Assembly: GCF_910589235.1 (NCBI RefSeq)
Contig: NC_060977.1
Coordinates: 876,501 to 940,500, forward strand
Reading direction: 5' to 3'
Source: Vespa crabro
Taxonomy: Eukaryota > Arthropoda > Insecta > Hymenoptera > Vespidae
Length of the DNA: 64,000 nt
Shown: in pieces, positions 1-11,268 of the stretch
Layout of the letters: every line of letters begins with the position of its first letter
Position numbering within the stretch: the first letter of the stretch is position 1
Notes under the pieces: generated by a model
What the model was told of the DNA's origin: nothing
Databases searched by the model: none
What the model saw: the letters and a program-made list of their open reading frames with translations, nothing else
Position numbers and translations under genes: made by a program

Positions 1-881
1 CCCCCCTGCCCCTTAGAAGGATCCCATGTTTTTTATGAAAATACCCTGTCGACCCTCAAGTCGTCTCTCTTTTTTCCTTTCGTCGACGCGCTAACGACGC
101 GCACGATGGAATTTTCAATAGGATCGATCTAGAAAAGCTTCGAGCACGATCGACGAAACTTTAATTCGTTCCTGTCCCGTGTTCTTCTCGAAATAGCCGC
201 GAAGACGACTCGCGACTTAGGGCAGCGATCCGTGCGCCTCGCTGGAGGATATAATGGCAAAGATATAATTATAGACCAAGTTGCCAAGGGACGAGAAGAA
301 AAACAGAGAGCAAGTCATCGAGTGAATCAGACGAAGCGCACCAACGACTAATTGTTTTGTACTAATTCTTCCTAACCAGAAGGATTAATTTGCTCGGAGG
401 ACAAAAAAAAAATATCTCGCGACCTTTCATTTTTCTCGTTCCTCCTTGAGATACAATGAAATAAGACACGAGTAAAGACGCGAATAAAAACGTGAGTTCG
501 TCATTCGGCCGTCAATTTTTCTTGGCATTCTACGAGAATGCTCGGCGCGAAAGCGAGTATTCTATCTTCCAATAGAATTCGACGATCCATCAAATTGTAC
601 GGCACGACGTTCGGAGTCGTCGGCGTACCGTCGACGATCCGTCAGCGTCTTCGTCGATTTCGCGTCGACGACAGAGAGAAATATGCGACGTCTCTTGTAT
701 TGCCAGACACGTTCGCGGATAAACATCCGTCGCAAAGACGCATTCACGTGTTACTCGGCGCACCGGAGTCGTCGCGTGCTTGCATATCCGGTACATCGTG
801 CACGCACACGATTGCGGCTCGACTCGTGCGTGTATCACCTTCGAGGACCGAGGCAATTCATCCGTCTCCTTCCGCTCTTTT

Positions 882-947
882 TATCTCTTTCTCTCTCTCT
901 CTCTTGCTCTCTCTCTCTCTCGCTCGCTCGCTCGCTCGCTCGCTCGC
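882..947. repeat. (CT)n followed by (GCTC)n microsatellite
   Basis: A compound tract: CT repeat to about 920, then about seven GCTC units. It lies at the edge of a CpG-rich patch (530-860). Confidence 0.85.
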
Positions 948-1082
948 CTCTTTCATACGCCGCACTAGAGACTTGCACGTGTTCGCGCGATGCTTATCTC
1001 GATGCTCTTAGTTGCGCGGATAAGACGTTTCGTTGCTTCCTTTTTGCCAACCTTCACGAGGCGACGTCGCTCTCTCAGCGAG

Positions 1083-1112
1083 GATATTATATTCGCGAAA
1101 GAATATAATATC
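1083..1112. repeat. Perfect 12-base inverted repeat
   Basis: GATATTATATTC (1083-1094) and its exact reverse complement (1101-1112) are separated by six bases (GCGAAA). It could be a dimeric factor-binding site or a cruciform; no known motif is recognised. Confidence 0.55.
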
Positions 1113-4100
1113 GAGGACATCGAGTTCAGTTCCTTGAAGCTGATCGTTTGCGCAATCAAAATTCTCTATTCTTCTTCGAGACGGAAGATTTATAAAAAGA
1201 TCGTTACGATTTATCGAACAACCGATTAAGATTTAACACGAATCCCGCGAGGGATTCTAGGCGTAATGAACCCTTCTATTAGACGGTACCCATGAGAACG
1301 CAGCGGTCCGGAAGTGGCGTTCCTTTAAAGCCTGCCGCTTATCATCGTACATCGTGCGATCTTTCGAGAGAACGAGGAGCATCCTGCTGGCTGAGTTGAC
1401 GCGACCCATCTACTTCCCAAAAGTTCGACCCTAATGTTTCGTCTAGTCGCCGGCCGATTAACTTTCCCTCCGTCATTAGAAGGGTACCAGCAGAGATTTC
1501 AGACGCAATATCAAACGCTTATTAACGTCGCTCGATGGACCTTTCCGGAGTTCTTACGTCACGAAAGATTTCCTTGAGATTTGCTTTAATTTATACCTCA
1601 TTTATAGTTGAAGAATATTAAGATTAGATTTAAAAAAAGAACGCGATAAAATCGAAGGATCCCTTTAGTCTCGAGGAGATACTAAACGCATAGGAAGTCC
1701 GTAGCGTGGAAGGAAAATTTTGTTCAGGAGAACTTCCAAGATTCGAGGATGCGCTTATCGTAGATGCGCATCTCGCGATCCTCGCTCGGGATCGAGAAAA
1801 GCCGTGTCAGCTGCTTGATAAATTAGATCGGATCTTCGAAACCCTTCGTAGCTGGCACCCTAATATTCATCGTGCCAACCCAAACGCGTCCACCTACGAC
1901 GAGGCAACCCTTATTCATTGGGACGACGACGTGATTAATCGCGCGGCTCGACAAAACCGCGGTAACATATTGATTTCGGAACACTTTTATGGAGATGCCA
2001 TGTATATTTCTAAAAGCCAAACGAGAATCTCCTTTTCCGTTGGGCACCATTTACATCAAATTTGATCGATCTATTTTTAACTCTGAGATATTTCAAAGGT
2101 CTTCGACGAAAGTTCATATGACACCGCAGAGAGCGGTGGTAAGTTCGAGGAGTCGATAAAGATCGATAAATCTATCCTACAACCAAAGATAAGATTGTGA
2201 TAAGCTGCAAACTACTTCCGGAGTTTACTCGTTCTTAAAGTCGACCGTCTAGCCAGATTTATCGAATCGTTTGGGGCTTTTCGAAGATTAGGTATCTCGA
2301 AAAGGAGCCGTTGTCACGCACAGAGGGTTATTGTTTTTTATCAAAAGAATTCATTTTACAAATGCGCCATATACGACTTACCATATCGAATTTCATTTCG
2401 ATAAGTATGTTTAGCATTGCACGTATTTTTACGTAAATATATTTACTTCTCTAGTTTCCCTCGAGTTATTCCCTGATCACTGATAAAAGAAGATTTAATA
2501 ACGCTAATGGACACGCGAGCCGTTCTGCCAAAGAAATAAGAGAAAACAATAAAATGCGATTAAGATTAATACGCATTTGCCGAGCGAAAAGAGTTTTCTA
2601 TGTTTTTTGTATCAAATTATAAGAGACATATCGCGAATAATCGAGAAAGCACGCTTTTCCTATTAAGGCAATAATTAATATCGTAAAATCACCGAGGCAG
2701 ATGCATCTTCAAATCTTTCTAGTTCGTTCGCCGCAGAGGATATTTTTGAACGTTTGCCAAAAGAAAGATCCTTTGAATATTTTTCCAGCATTTTTACTAC
2801 GTTCTACTCGAAAGAAAGATGAGTAACTACCGATGCCGCTATAACCATTCTCGTACGACTTGGCTCGAGATCAGTGCATCAAAAGTTTGTATACGATAAG
2901 ACGCGATCTTTCACGAATTTCTTTTCTATCTATCTTCTTTATAATGAAAAAGAATCTGCAAGAAAAGCTAGGAAATGAGTAATGAGATGCAAAAATAGAT
3001 TTTTAATTGACCAAACCTTCCCTTTTCTATCCGACTACGTTGGTCGTTTATTTTAATTGTCCCTCTTATCGAGACCAAAATTATATTCGCGAGAATACGT
3101 CGGGACCTGCTAACGATAGGCATTGTTCTATCTTGGAGATGCTCGACCGGACGAAGAGAGGGTGAAACGAGCCACCTGGCGATAATTAAAATATCATGTA
3201 TGTTTCTAAACGAATTCTCTCTCGATGCCATTTAAAGGCGTCGTCGTCGAGTAGAAAAAGCACCACTTTGATCGATAACAAATGAGAATAGTCGACCGAT
3301 TGCGAACATGCACGACGAGATTAATTATACCATCTCACGAGCTTAACGCTCGCTCGCTCGCACGTAACGACTGCAGAGAAACTAGCCATGAAGAAGAACT
3401 TTGAAAAATTTTTTGCGAACACAGACAGTAGTCTACAACACAATTGGATGATATTGAATTGCCGTCGCAGAGGGAATTGGCTCTTTCGAGGAAGCGGTAG
3501 TTCAGTAACCGAGAAACGAGATAAAACGAGAGAGAGAGAGAGAGAGAGGACGAGTGCCTATTTCAATTCGTTTATAACGAGCATGGAAAATCGAATCGTC
3601 TCGCGTGTTCTCATGTCTTCCTGCTCAAACGATAATAGAAAGTTAATGGTAATGAAATACAACAAAGTATAAAAGTCGAACGAAGGACGATACGACGAAG
3701 CGGATAGTAAACATAAATACTAAAGTGTGATATTTAAAAGAAAAGCAAGAAATCGACCATGGTTTAATAGAGCTCATATAGCGAGACAGACATATTCTTC
3801 AAAGTGACATTCAAAGTGATTTAGAAACCGGATCGATATATATCCCACTTAATGCGCAAGATATTTATTTACATCGAACGCTAAGATACTATGTAGCCGC
3901 ACGCATCAAGTGTGTAACTACGTAGTTCGTATGGGTAATCGCTATGAAAACAAGTTAAAAATGTAATATACGATAAAATGATCGCGCGTTTGGCGGCCAT
4001 TTTCTTCGTTCGGGCAAAGGTACTTAGCTTATCGGCCTTCCGTTTGACGCGTCTACAGCTGCAACTTGGACTTCCGTTCCTCGTGCACGACCCTCCGTAT

Positions 4101-5107
4101 TTCCACGCATCCCAATCGTGTGGTCGTGTGGCCCGCTGGTTTAAATATAGACGTGCTTCTTTCTACTCGTCGTGTGTTCTTCGAGAGCCACGTCGATTAG
4201 AACGTCCCCTCACGACTTCGATGTTAAAGGAACGAAAAGGAAGAAAATAGAGGAGGTGGGGAGAAGAAGCGTCGACGAAGAAGAAGCAGGATGTGTAGGC
4301 GCATCCTTTCAAAATGCAAATCGTTTCGAGTTATCGGCCGGCTATTCGAGGACACAAGCCGTGCCGTCGCACCTGTATCGCAAAAAAATTCAACTTCGAC
4401 TTTCGCCAAGAATATAGAGTGAATTCCAAATTTGTTCCCTTAAGAACAAAGCCAAGAGAAAGATTGAACTTGGTTTGAATAGCAAACGATGCCAAAAGCA
4501 ATCGACAATTTTTCTTTGTTTGTTCATTAGCGAATTAGATTGTATCGTTGATGCTCGACGAACATCTTCGTTATAACAATTAAAAATTATATGATTAGAT
4601 TATTTTCAGAGAATTTTGCTAAAGGTTATTCTTTATAAAGCAAATTAATTGTTAATTAAAAATGTCGTCGTCAACTTCCGTTTCCTGCTTTTGTGAAAAA
4701 CACCGCTGACAAAAGCAAAAAAGATTTTTCTATTTTTACGCTTGCCACGCAATCTGCGTTATTTTCTTCCGTCCGGTTTATCTCTCTACCATGAGATATT
4801 CGAGCGGCCATGTCGAAAAGGAAAGATCTCGTTTCTCCTAGAAAATAATTAAACTAAATGTCGTTTAATTAACATAAATCCCATTGTAAAATTACGTACC
4901 GTAATGTTAAAAAAGAAATGGTACCAAGAGAATAGAGAAATGTGACATCGTAAATATTGCGACATTGTAGAGAGAAGAAGATAGGACTGCTCGCAGATTA
5001 TTCTCGGCGAAAAAATATCGTCCGCAGAATACGCCGACCATGACCGTCAAAGAAAATTCGTCTCGTGCGTTAGTCTTCATGGCGAAAGACGCGTTTTCTT
5101 TAAGGAC

Positions 5108-5170
5108 AGAAAGAAAGAAAGAAAGAAAGAAAGAAGGAAGGAAAGAAAGAAAGAAAGAAAGAAAGAAAGA
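5108..5170. repeat. (GAAA)n tetranucleotide repeat
   Basis: About fifteen units with a few G substitutions. Confidence 0.85.
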
Positions 5171-5296
5171 ACGAGAAAGTCGAGCACGAGTCAGCGAAGA
5201 AATAGAAAGAGAGATGGAAAGAGCGAGAGAGAGGGAAAGAGAGACGCTTCCAATATTAGCCGAACGCGAGTAACTCCACCGTCTATTTATATACCG

Positions 5297-5353
5297 GGTG
5301 GTACAAGCACTCTCTTGAGAGAGAGAGAGAGAGAGAGTGCGGCGTGTACCACC
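5297..5353. repeat. Imperfect hairpin around a GA tract
   Basis: Outer arms GGTGGTACA (5297-5305) and TGTACCACC (5345-5353), and inner arms GCACTCTCT (5307-5315 region) and AGAGAGTGC (5332-5340), are complementary. They differ only by a few unpaired bases and enclose a GA loop. The total potential stem is about 18 pairs. The role is unknown; a small folded RNA or a repeat remnant are both possible. Confidence 0.5.
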
Positions 5354-6750
5354 GTTTGCATTCTGCGACGAGCATCGCGGTATCGCCGAACTCGCAGTAT
5401 TTTCGTCCAAGGATGATTCAAACGTAGAATTCACCATTGAACGCCCAGACGTTCCGAACATCTAGCAGACATTTACGAATCCGAACGATCATGCCAACAT
5501 TTTCTTTGGCGTCCCTATCACCCCGCCGTCTTTTCGTCAATCGAACAATCGTTTTTTCGAGAGATATTCGTAAAACACGAATTGAATTTACATAAATGAT
5601 AAGTGATAATATCGGTCCGCTATGTTCGACGAATTCAAAGAGAATTCGACTCGAAAGATTATCATGGAATGGTCCAAAGAGGTCCGAGCAATCGTACTTT
5701 CACGGCACGATCCGTATTAGATGAGCGTACGTGTTGGTACTTGAAATCGTCTGCGGAATCCGCTTGGCGCGTTTCGAATCCTCTTTGAATCGTACTAGAA
5801 GAGACGTTTACTCGGACTCTCCTTCCGTGCCAAGACCCGTCGTCCCCTAGTACCCTTGCACTCGGCAGAGAACGTTCGCGATGCTGCCTCTCTCTCTCTC
5901 TCTCTCTCTTTCTCTCTTGTGTTTCTCTCTTTCCGTCTTTCCCTTTCTCGTCGCGTAAATTTTCTCGAGATCTTGAACGCCGTAGCGAAGCTTCGCGTGC
6001 TCGCGAAGCATCTCTTCTTCGTCCTCTCGAGATATTCTTCTCGAGTTTCTTTTATTCTAATCTCTTCCTCTTGCACGCTTCTACGTACCGGACGCAGTCA
6101 CGTACATACCATGATTCTTTCTTTATCGTTTAGCTTTTATCTCCGATAGAAATTTATCGAAACCATCTACATATCAATTTTTATCGGACGATTTTTTTTA
6201 AAAATAAAATTCCTTTCTTTTTTTTTTTTTTATCCATTATACCAAGAAGAGAGTGAACGTTCAAACGAACGTTGTTTGTTTCTTTGCGACGTTCTCCTTG
6301 CACTTTGATCGCTTTCATCGGGTTTACGAAGAGTTCAAATAAATTTGAGCTTGGTCAGACTTTGAGGATTTTTTTTTTCTCAGGTCGAACAGTCAACGGT
6401 TCGTTTCGCAGAAACGTCCAGACCGGAAAGAAAACTTCCGACGATTATAACAGAGCCCACTTCCGGATCGTAGTCAAATATTTATACTATAACGGGCTGC
6501 TGACAGACGCGATATCGGTCCAGACCGGTTCATATCGATTACTCGCGATACTCGAAGTAAGAATAATCGTGAAAATGAATAGCCACTCCCGTTAGAAAAA
6601 TCTTCGGTTGAATAAAATTTTACCTAAAGTCAAGTTTTGTGAACGTTCCAAAACCCATCGTCTTATGATAATACGACTTTCGAGTCGAGACCAGCGTCGG
6701 CTTCGCGTCTGCGGCAAGAATAAATTACGTCGGCGGGAGAAAGGGGGAGG

Positions 6751-6751
6751 G

Positions 6752-6779
<28 letters not shown>
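6751..6779. repeat. (GA)n microsatellite
   Basis: About fourteen GA units after a short G-rich run. Confidence 0.85.
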
Positions 6780-6782
<3 letters not shown>

Positions 6783-9700
6783 TCATAACGTTTCTCGAAA
6801 CGTCGCGTCGTCCCGCTACACGAGTATCCTTCTCGGAGGCGTAGCTCGCACGCGCGGTCCTTGAATGCTGGAAAAATAAAAGACGGGATAAAGGAGACGG
6901 GGAAGGAGCATGGAGTGAGTCATCGAAGAAGGTGCCCGAAAGAGAGTAGAGAGAGGTGGATCGTAGTAACAAAGCGTCGTTAAGAAAGGTGCGGGTGGCC
7001 TCTTTCAGCTTCTTCTGCCCATCTCGTTGTTCACGGTTTCAACGTTGCGGAGTCTTTCCTTTCTTCCTGGTGGTAGCCCCGTCCTGTCGGAGGACAACAC
7101 CGACTGTGCGAACAAAGGAATACCCTCCTCCCTCAAATTCACCTGCGCTCCGAGGTATATCGACGGTCGAAACATTTTCTTCCGCGAAAAGATTGCGAGA
7201 CCAACTAAAAGCATCGTTGCTGGGTTTTAAATAATAACGCGTTACGATTAAAATAAATTATGAAACGACGCGTAGTACGTAGAGCATCGATCTTCTTGGA
7301 GCGACTAAACAAGTGGAAGGTCGACGTTTTTATCGTTGCCACCAGAAGGGTCTTCACCCTTCGACGTTTCCGAAGAACTTTGGCGAGAAAGAGAGGAAGA
7401 AAGGGATGTAACGTCCTAGCGCGAAGGAACCACCCACGTAGGCTGTAAAGGGGTATGCGCTTTTAAAGGTTCCTAAGAGAGACCTTGAAGCGGCATCAAA
7501 ACTCTGCTATTCCGCTTACAAACGGCCGGCCCTTTTTCACGCTCTTGTAAATGGAAGAGAAAAAAAAAGGTTAAAGGGAAAAAACAAGGGCTCGAAGGGA
7601 AGGGAAGTTACTCGCTGTTACTCGCGCACGCGTTTTTGAAGATGTTCCTATCAAGCAGGAATATATGAACGTTTTCTAAAAGACAATAAATTTAAAATGC
7701 AAATAAAGCTTATCATCGCGTATAGATAGATGCGCATAGTATAGATATATGTAACTAAGCGAAGAGGTATAAATTTTGAACGACTCACGGACCGTCGTTC
7801 GCGCGAACAATATTCAATGAATATTCAACGAAAGACTTGTGCGCTCGGCGCGATTCAACGTGATCGAACTACCAACGACAAATGTTTATTATTAAGTACA
7901 CCGCAGGCGCCTACATTATAACGTAATACTCGCGTCTCTTGGACCTTTCAAATTCGCATTACCGGACGTGGTACGACCGAGTCGCTCGTTAAATCGTTAC
8001 ATCGTACGTGAAAGATGACATTACGCCTGATGAGTTTGTCAAACTATTATTCTTTCGTCGTTACTTTTCCATTTCTTCTCCGACCGAACGAAACCTGAAC
8101 GGCCAGGGTAGTTTCTCTTTTTTTTTTCCTTTTCTTTTTTCTTTTTTTTTTTTCTTTTTTTTTTGTTCTTTCTTCCGTCCAGGACTGCTGACAATAAAAG
8201 CATTATTTATTTTTCGCGAAAGGTATGTCTGTCTCGATGCGAATCTTCGAGGGGACGCTTTTAAATAGTGACGGTAACGTCGAAAAGCACGCTGGGGTGG
8301 AGGACTTTGGGAAGCCCTTTCGAATTCTCCTCGCGAATGAAAGTTGATTCCTTCGTTCGTTTTATAATACCGCGAAAGGGGGAAACCATGTTTCGGGATG
8401 GAAATTGGTTTGACTGGCTCGAACAAACGATAAAACCATTCGAAAGAATAAAATGGACAAAAGAAGGATAGGGAATTTTAGATCGATCGGAGCTTTTTTT
8501 TCTCGTGGTAAAAAATGTCTACCGAGCGACGATTAAACTCGATGCAGCCGAGCATAGTCAGTAAAATAATTCCGGTTATCTACCCACGCCAAAGCGGACG
8601 CTAATTTATGCCGACGACATTTCGCTTCGTAAGCGTGCGCGCGTGCGAAAACGCTCGATGAGAAAGCAGGTCGTAGCCCTGACAAGTCGTACGAGAGAGA
8701 TGGGAAGAGGGTAGTTTACCTACCACGGGAAGGTAAGTTCTGCAAGGGCATAAAGGGATCGCGTGCCTCAGGAATTTATGCGTCGACACGCGCCAACGTT
8801 GGCTCGCATACGATTTACCAAATTTTCGGAAGCATACCTCTAACTTTACCGACGAACGCGACAGGGCCATTAAAAGCGTCTACCAAACTCTACCGTTAAT
8901 AAGCTACCCTTTCCTATCTCTTAACATTCGCCTTTCCCTCGCTCCTTCCATTTAACGATCTTCCAAGAAATGGAAGAGGAAATTTCTTCTTCGAAAAAAA
9001 AAAAAGAAGAAAAAAAAAAAGTTTCTTACGAACGTTTATGAAATATTTTAACGGTTTACATTATAACTTCGATGTTTTCAAGGAATATAAGGAACTAACG
9101 ACTCCCAATAAAAGGAACGTAATCGAACACCATCTCGTTAGAATATTTCTTACAGGAGTGTCGGTCGAGATGTGATTTTCGTTCCGCCCTCGGACGGTCT
9201 CTCGATTACGAGTCTCCGGAACGTCTCTAATCCGTACATAAAATGTTAGATTTTACGATGCTCCATTCAATGAACAATAGCCGCTCGGATATCCTCAGAC
9301 GTCCCTAGGATAGAGACGAATCTAACTTCTTAAAACATCGAAGACGCATACAATGGAGCGTGTGAAGTGTAAAATAAACGATGAGTCGTCGATTCGTAGC
9401 ACGAAAGATCAACTTAACGCATTAAAATTCCTAGAGAACTTGACGTTCCAATAAGCATAACAGGCACGCTCCTTCCTTTCATAGATCTCGAATTTTTATG
9501 AAACTGTTCGAGGAACGGGAAGTAAAAAAGAAAAAAAGAAAAATAAAAAAAAAACAAGAGAGAGAGAAAAGTCTAAGACAAAAGAAAAGAAAATTGAAAA
9601 AAGATCTTTTTCGTGAAGGTTAAAATACGTAAACTTGACCTTTCCCGCTGACTAGCGATAGACATACGGTTGGACAACTTTTTCCCTCCATTGTCCTACG

Positions 9701-10092
9701 AATTCTAAAGTCCCGAGGCAGCTGTGAAGCTTTCGTTTTGAGAATCGTGCCCTACGGATCGTTGTTCTTCTTAAAGCAAAATCCAACTAGAGCACGCGGG
9801 ACGCGTTGGTAATAATTTGCCCTGGCAGCTGCGCGACATCTGCAGACTCTGTTTCGTTCGACTCTCTTTTTTTTTCGATCTAGCCGCGAAACTCTTCGGC
9901 CTTTAAATTTGTAGACGAGCTTGTAAAATATTTTACTTCTTCAGCGTTGTTCGTCGTTTGAAAATATGTAAAAGAAAAAGTCAGTCATGCACACGTCAAC
10001 GCCAAGTCACGATAAAAATAAGTAGACCCTTGGGATCGTTGACTTTTCTTCGGCGATAACGTGTTAAGTGCTAGAAAAAGAGGAGGAAAGAG

Positions 10093-10096
<4 letters not shown>

Positions 10097-10122
<26 letters not shown>
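10097..10122. repeat. (GA)n microsatellite
   Basis: About thirteen uninterrupted GA units, followed by further purines. Confidence 0.85.
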
Positions 10123-10127
<5 letters not shown>

Positions 10128-11228
10128 AAAAGAGAGAAACTTCCACATATGGAACGAGGTCGGAACGGAAACTATAAAAATATTCGCGGATAAGGTAAAC
10201 TCGCACGCCTGGTGGAACTCGTAAAACGATCGCTCTGAAAGAACGATGTCCTACGAAACAGAAACATGGAGAAATATAATTTAACGTCGATTACGAAACG
10301 TGAGTTTCTTACATGTTGAAGGGAAGTAATCGAGATCGAATGGATTTTCAGCGATACTAAGCTCGGCTTATTATGCAATGCAAACGTATAAAATTGACAG
10401 CGCGATACGATTTCCATTAGAAAGTACAGCGAAACTCTCTTTACGGGAAATAAAGGGATTCGCGCTGTCCGTTGGTCGATTTTCTCGATCGGATTAGTCA
10501 CGGCGGCTTAGCTCTACGTGCTAAAAACAGCATTCATTGTTATCCCGATTTTATTCGATTCGCTTCTTTCCTTTTATTTACCCTTCCTATCTGTCTCTCT
10601 CTATCTCTCTCTCTCTTCCTCTATCCCTTTATCTCTTCCTTTGCCCTTCGACTCCAAAAGGTTATTATCTCTGTTATTCCATTTTGCTTAGGCTCGCGAA
10701 ACTCTCTTTATTCGACAGCATGACGTATCCGATGGAATTAACTTGACAATAAAGATTTTGATATCGAAAAAGAATAAAGACAGAGAGAAAGAGGGAGAGA
10801 GAGAGAGAGAGAAAGAAGAGGAAAGGCATTAACTCGACGGTCGAAGAAGTTTTAAGGCCGTGGGAAGCGGCTAGAGTACGAGGGAAATGCATCGCGCTAA
10901 GTGCAAGCTGTCGTGTGAAAGCTTCTCTAGTCTACGAACGAAAAGCTCGCTTGCTCGCTCGGTCGCCACGCGCCGCAAATTCAAAGACACAGAGATATAA
11001 AGGGAAAGAAAGAGGAAGAGAGAAAAAGAGATGGATGGAAAAGACAAAGAGTAGAGTAGTCAAAAAGATCGCTCGACCGTGACCTTGCCAACCTTTCTCC
11101 CTCCGTCCTTCTCTTGAGAGCGCGCCTCCGCGAGCTACTCTTTGCCCTTTGTCTTTCCCTCTCCCACTCGTCGCTTCTCCTTCCCACCAGATTCTTCTTC
11201 TCTCTCTCTCTCTCTCTCCTCGACAACA

Positions 11229-11268
11229 CGACGATGACGACGACGACGACGACGACGATGATGATGAG
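11229..11268. repeat. (ACG/ATG)n trinucleotide repeat
   Basis: About thirteen trinucleotides, mixing GAC and GAT units. Confidence 0.8.

Noticed and set aside
1706..2065. 119-codon plus-strand frame
   Set aside because: It opens with GTG, has no recognisable domain and no splice or promoter context.
5283..5295. Canonical-looking TATA box on the minus strand
   Set aside because: No coding start or leader follows at a suitable distance on that strand. The motif is common in AT-rich DNA.
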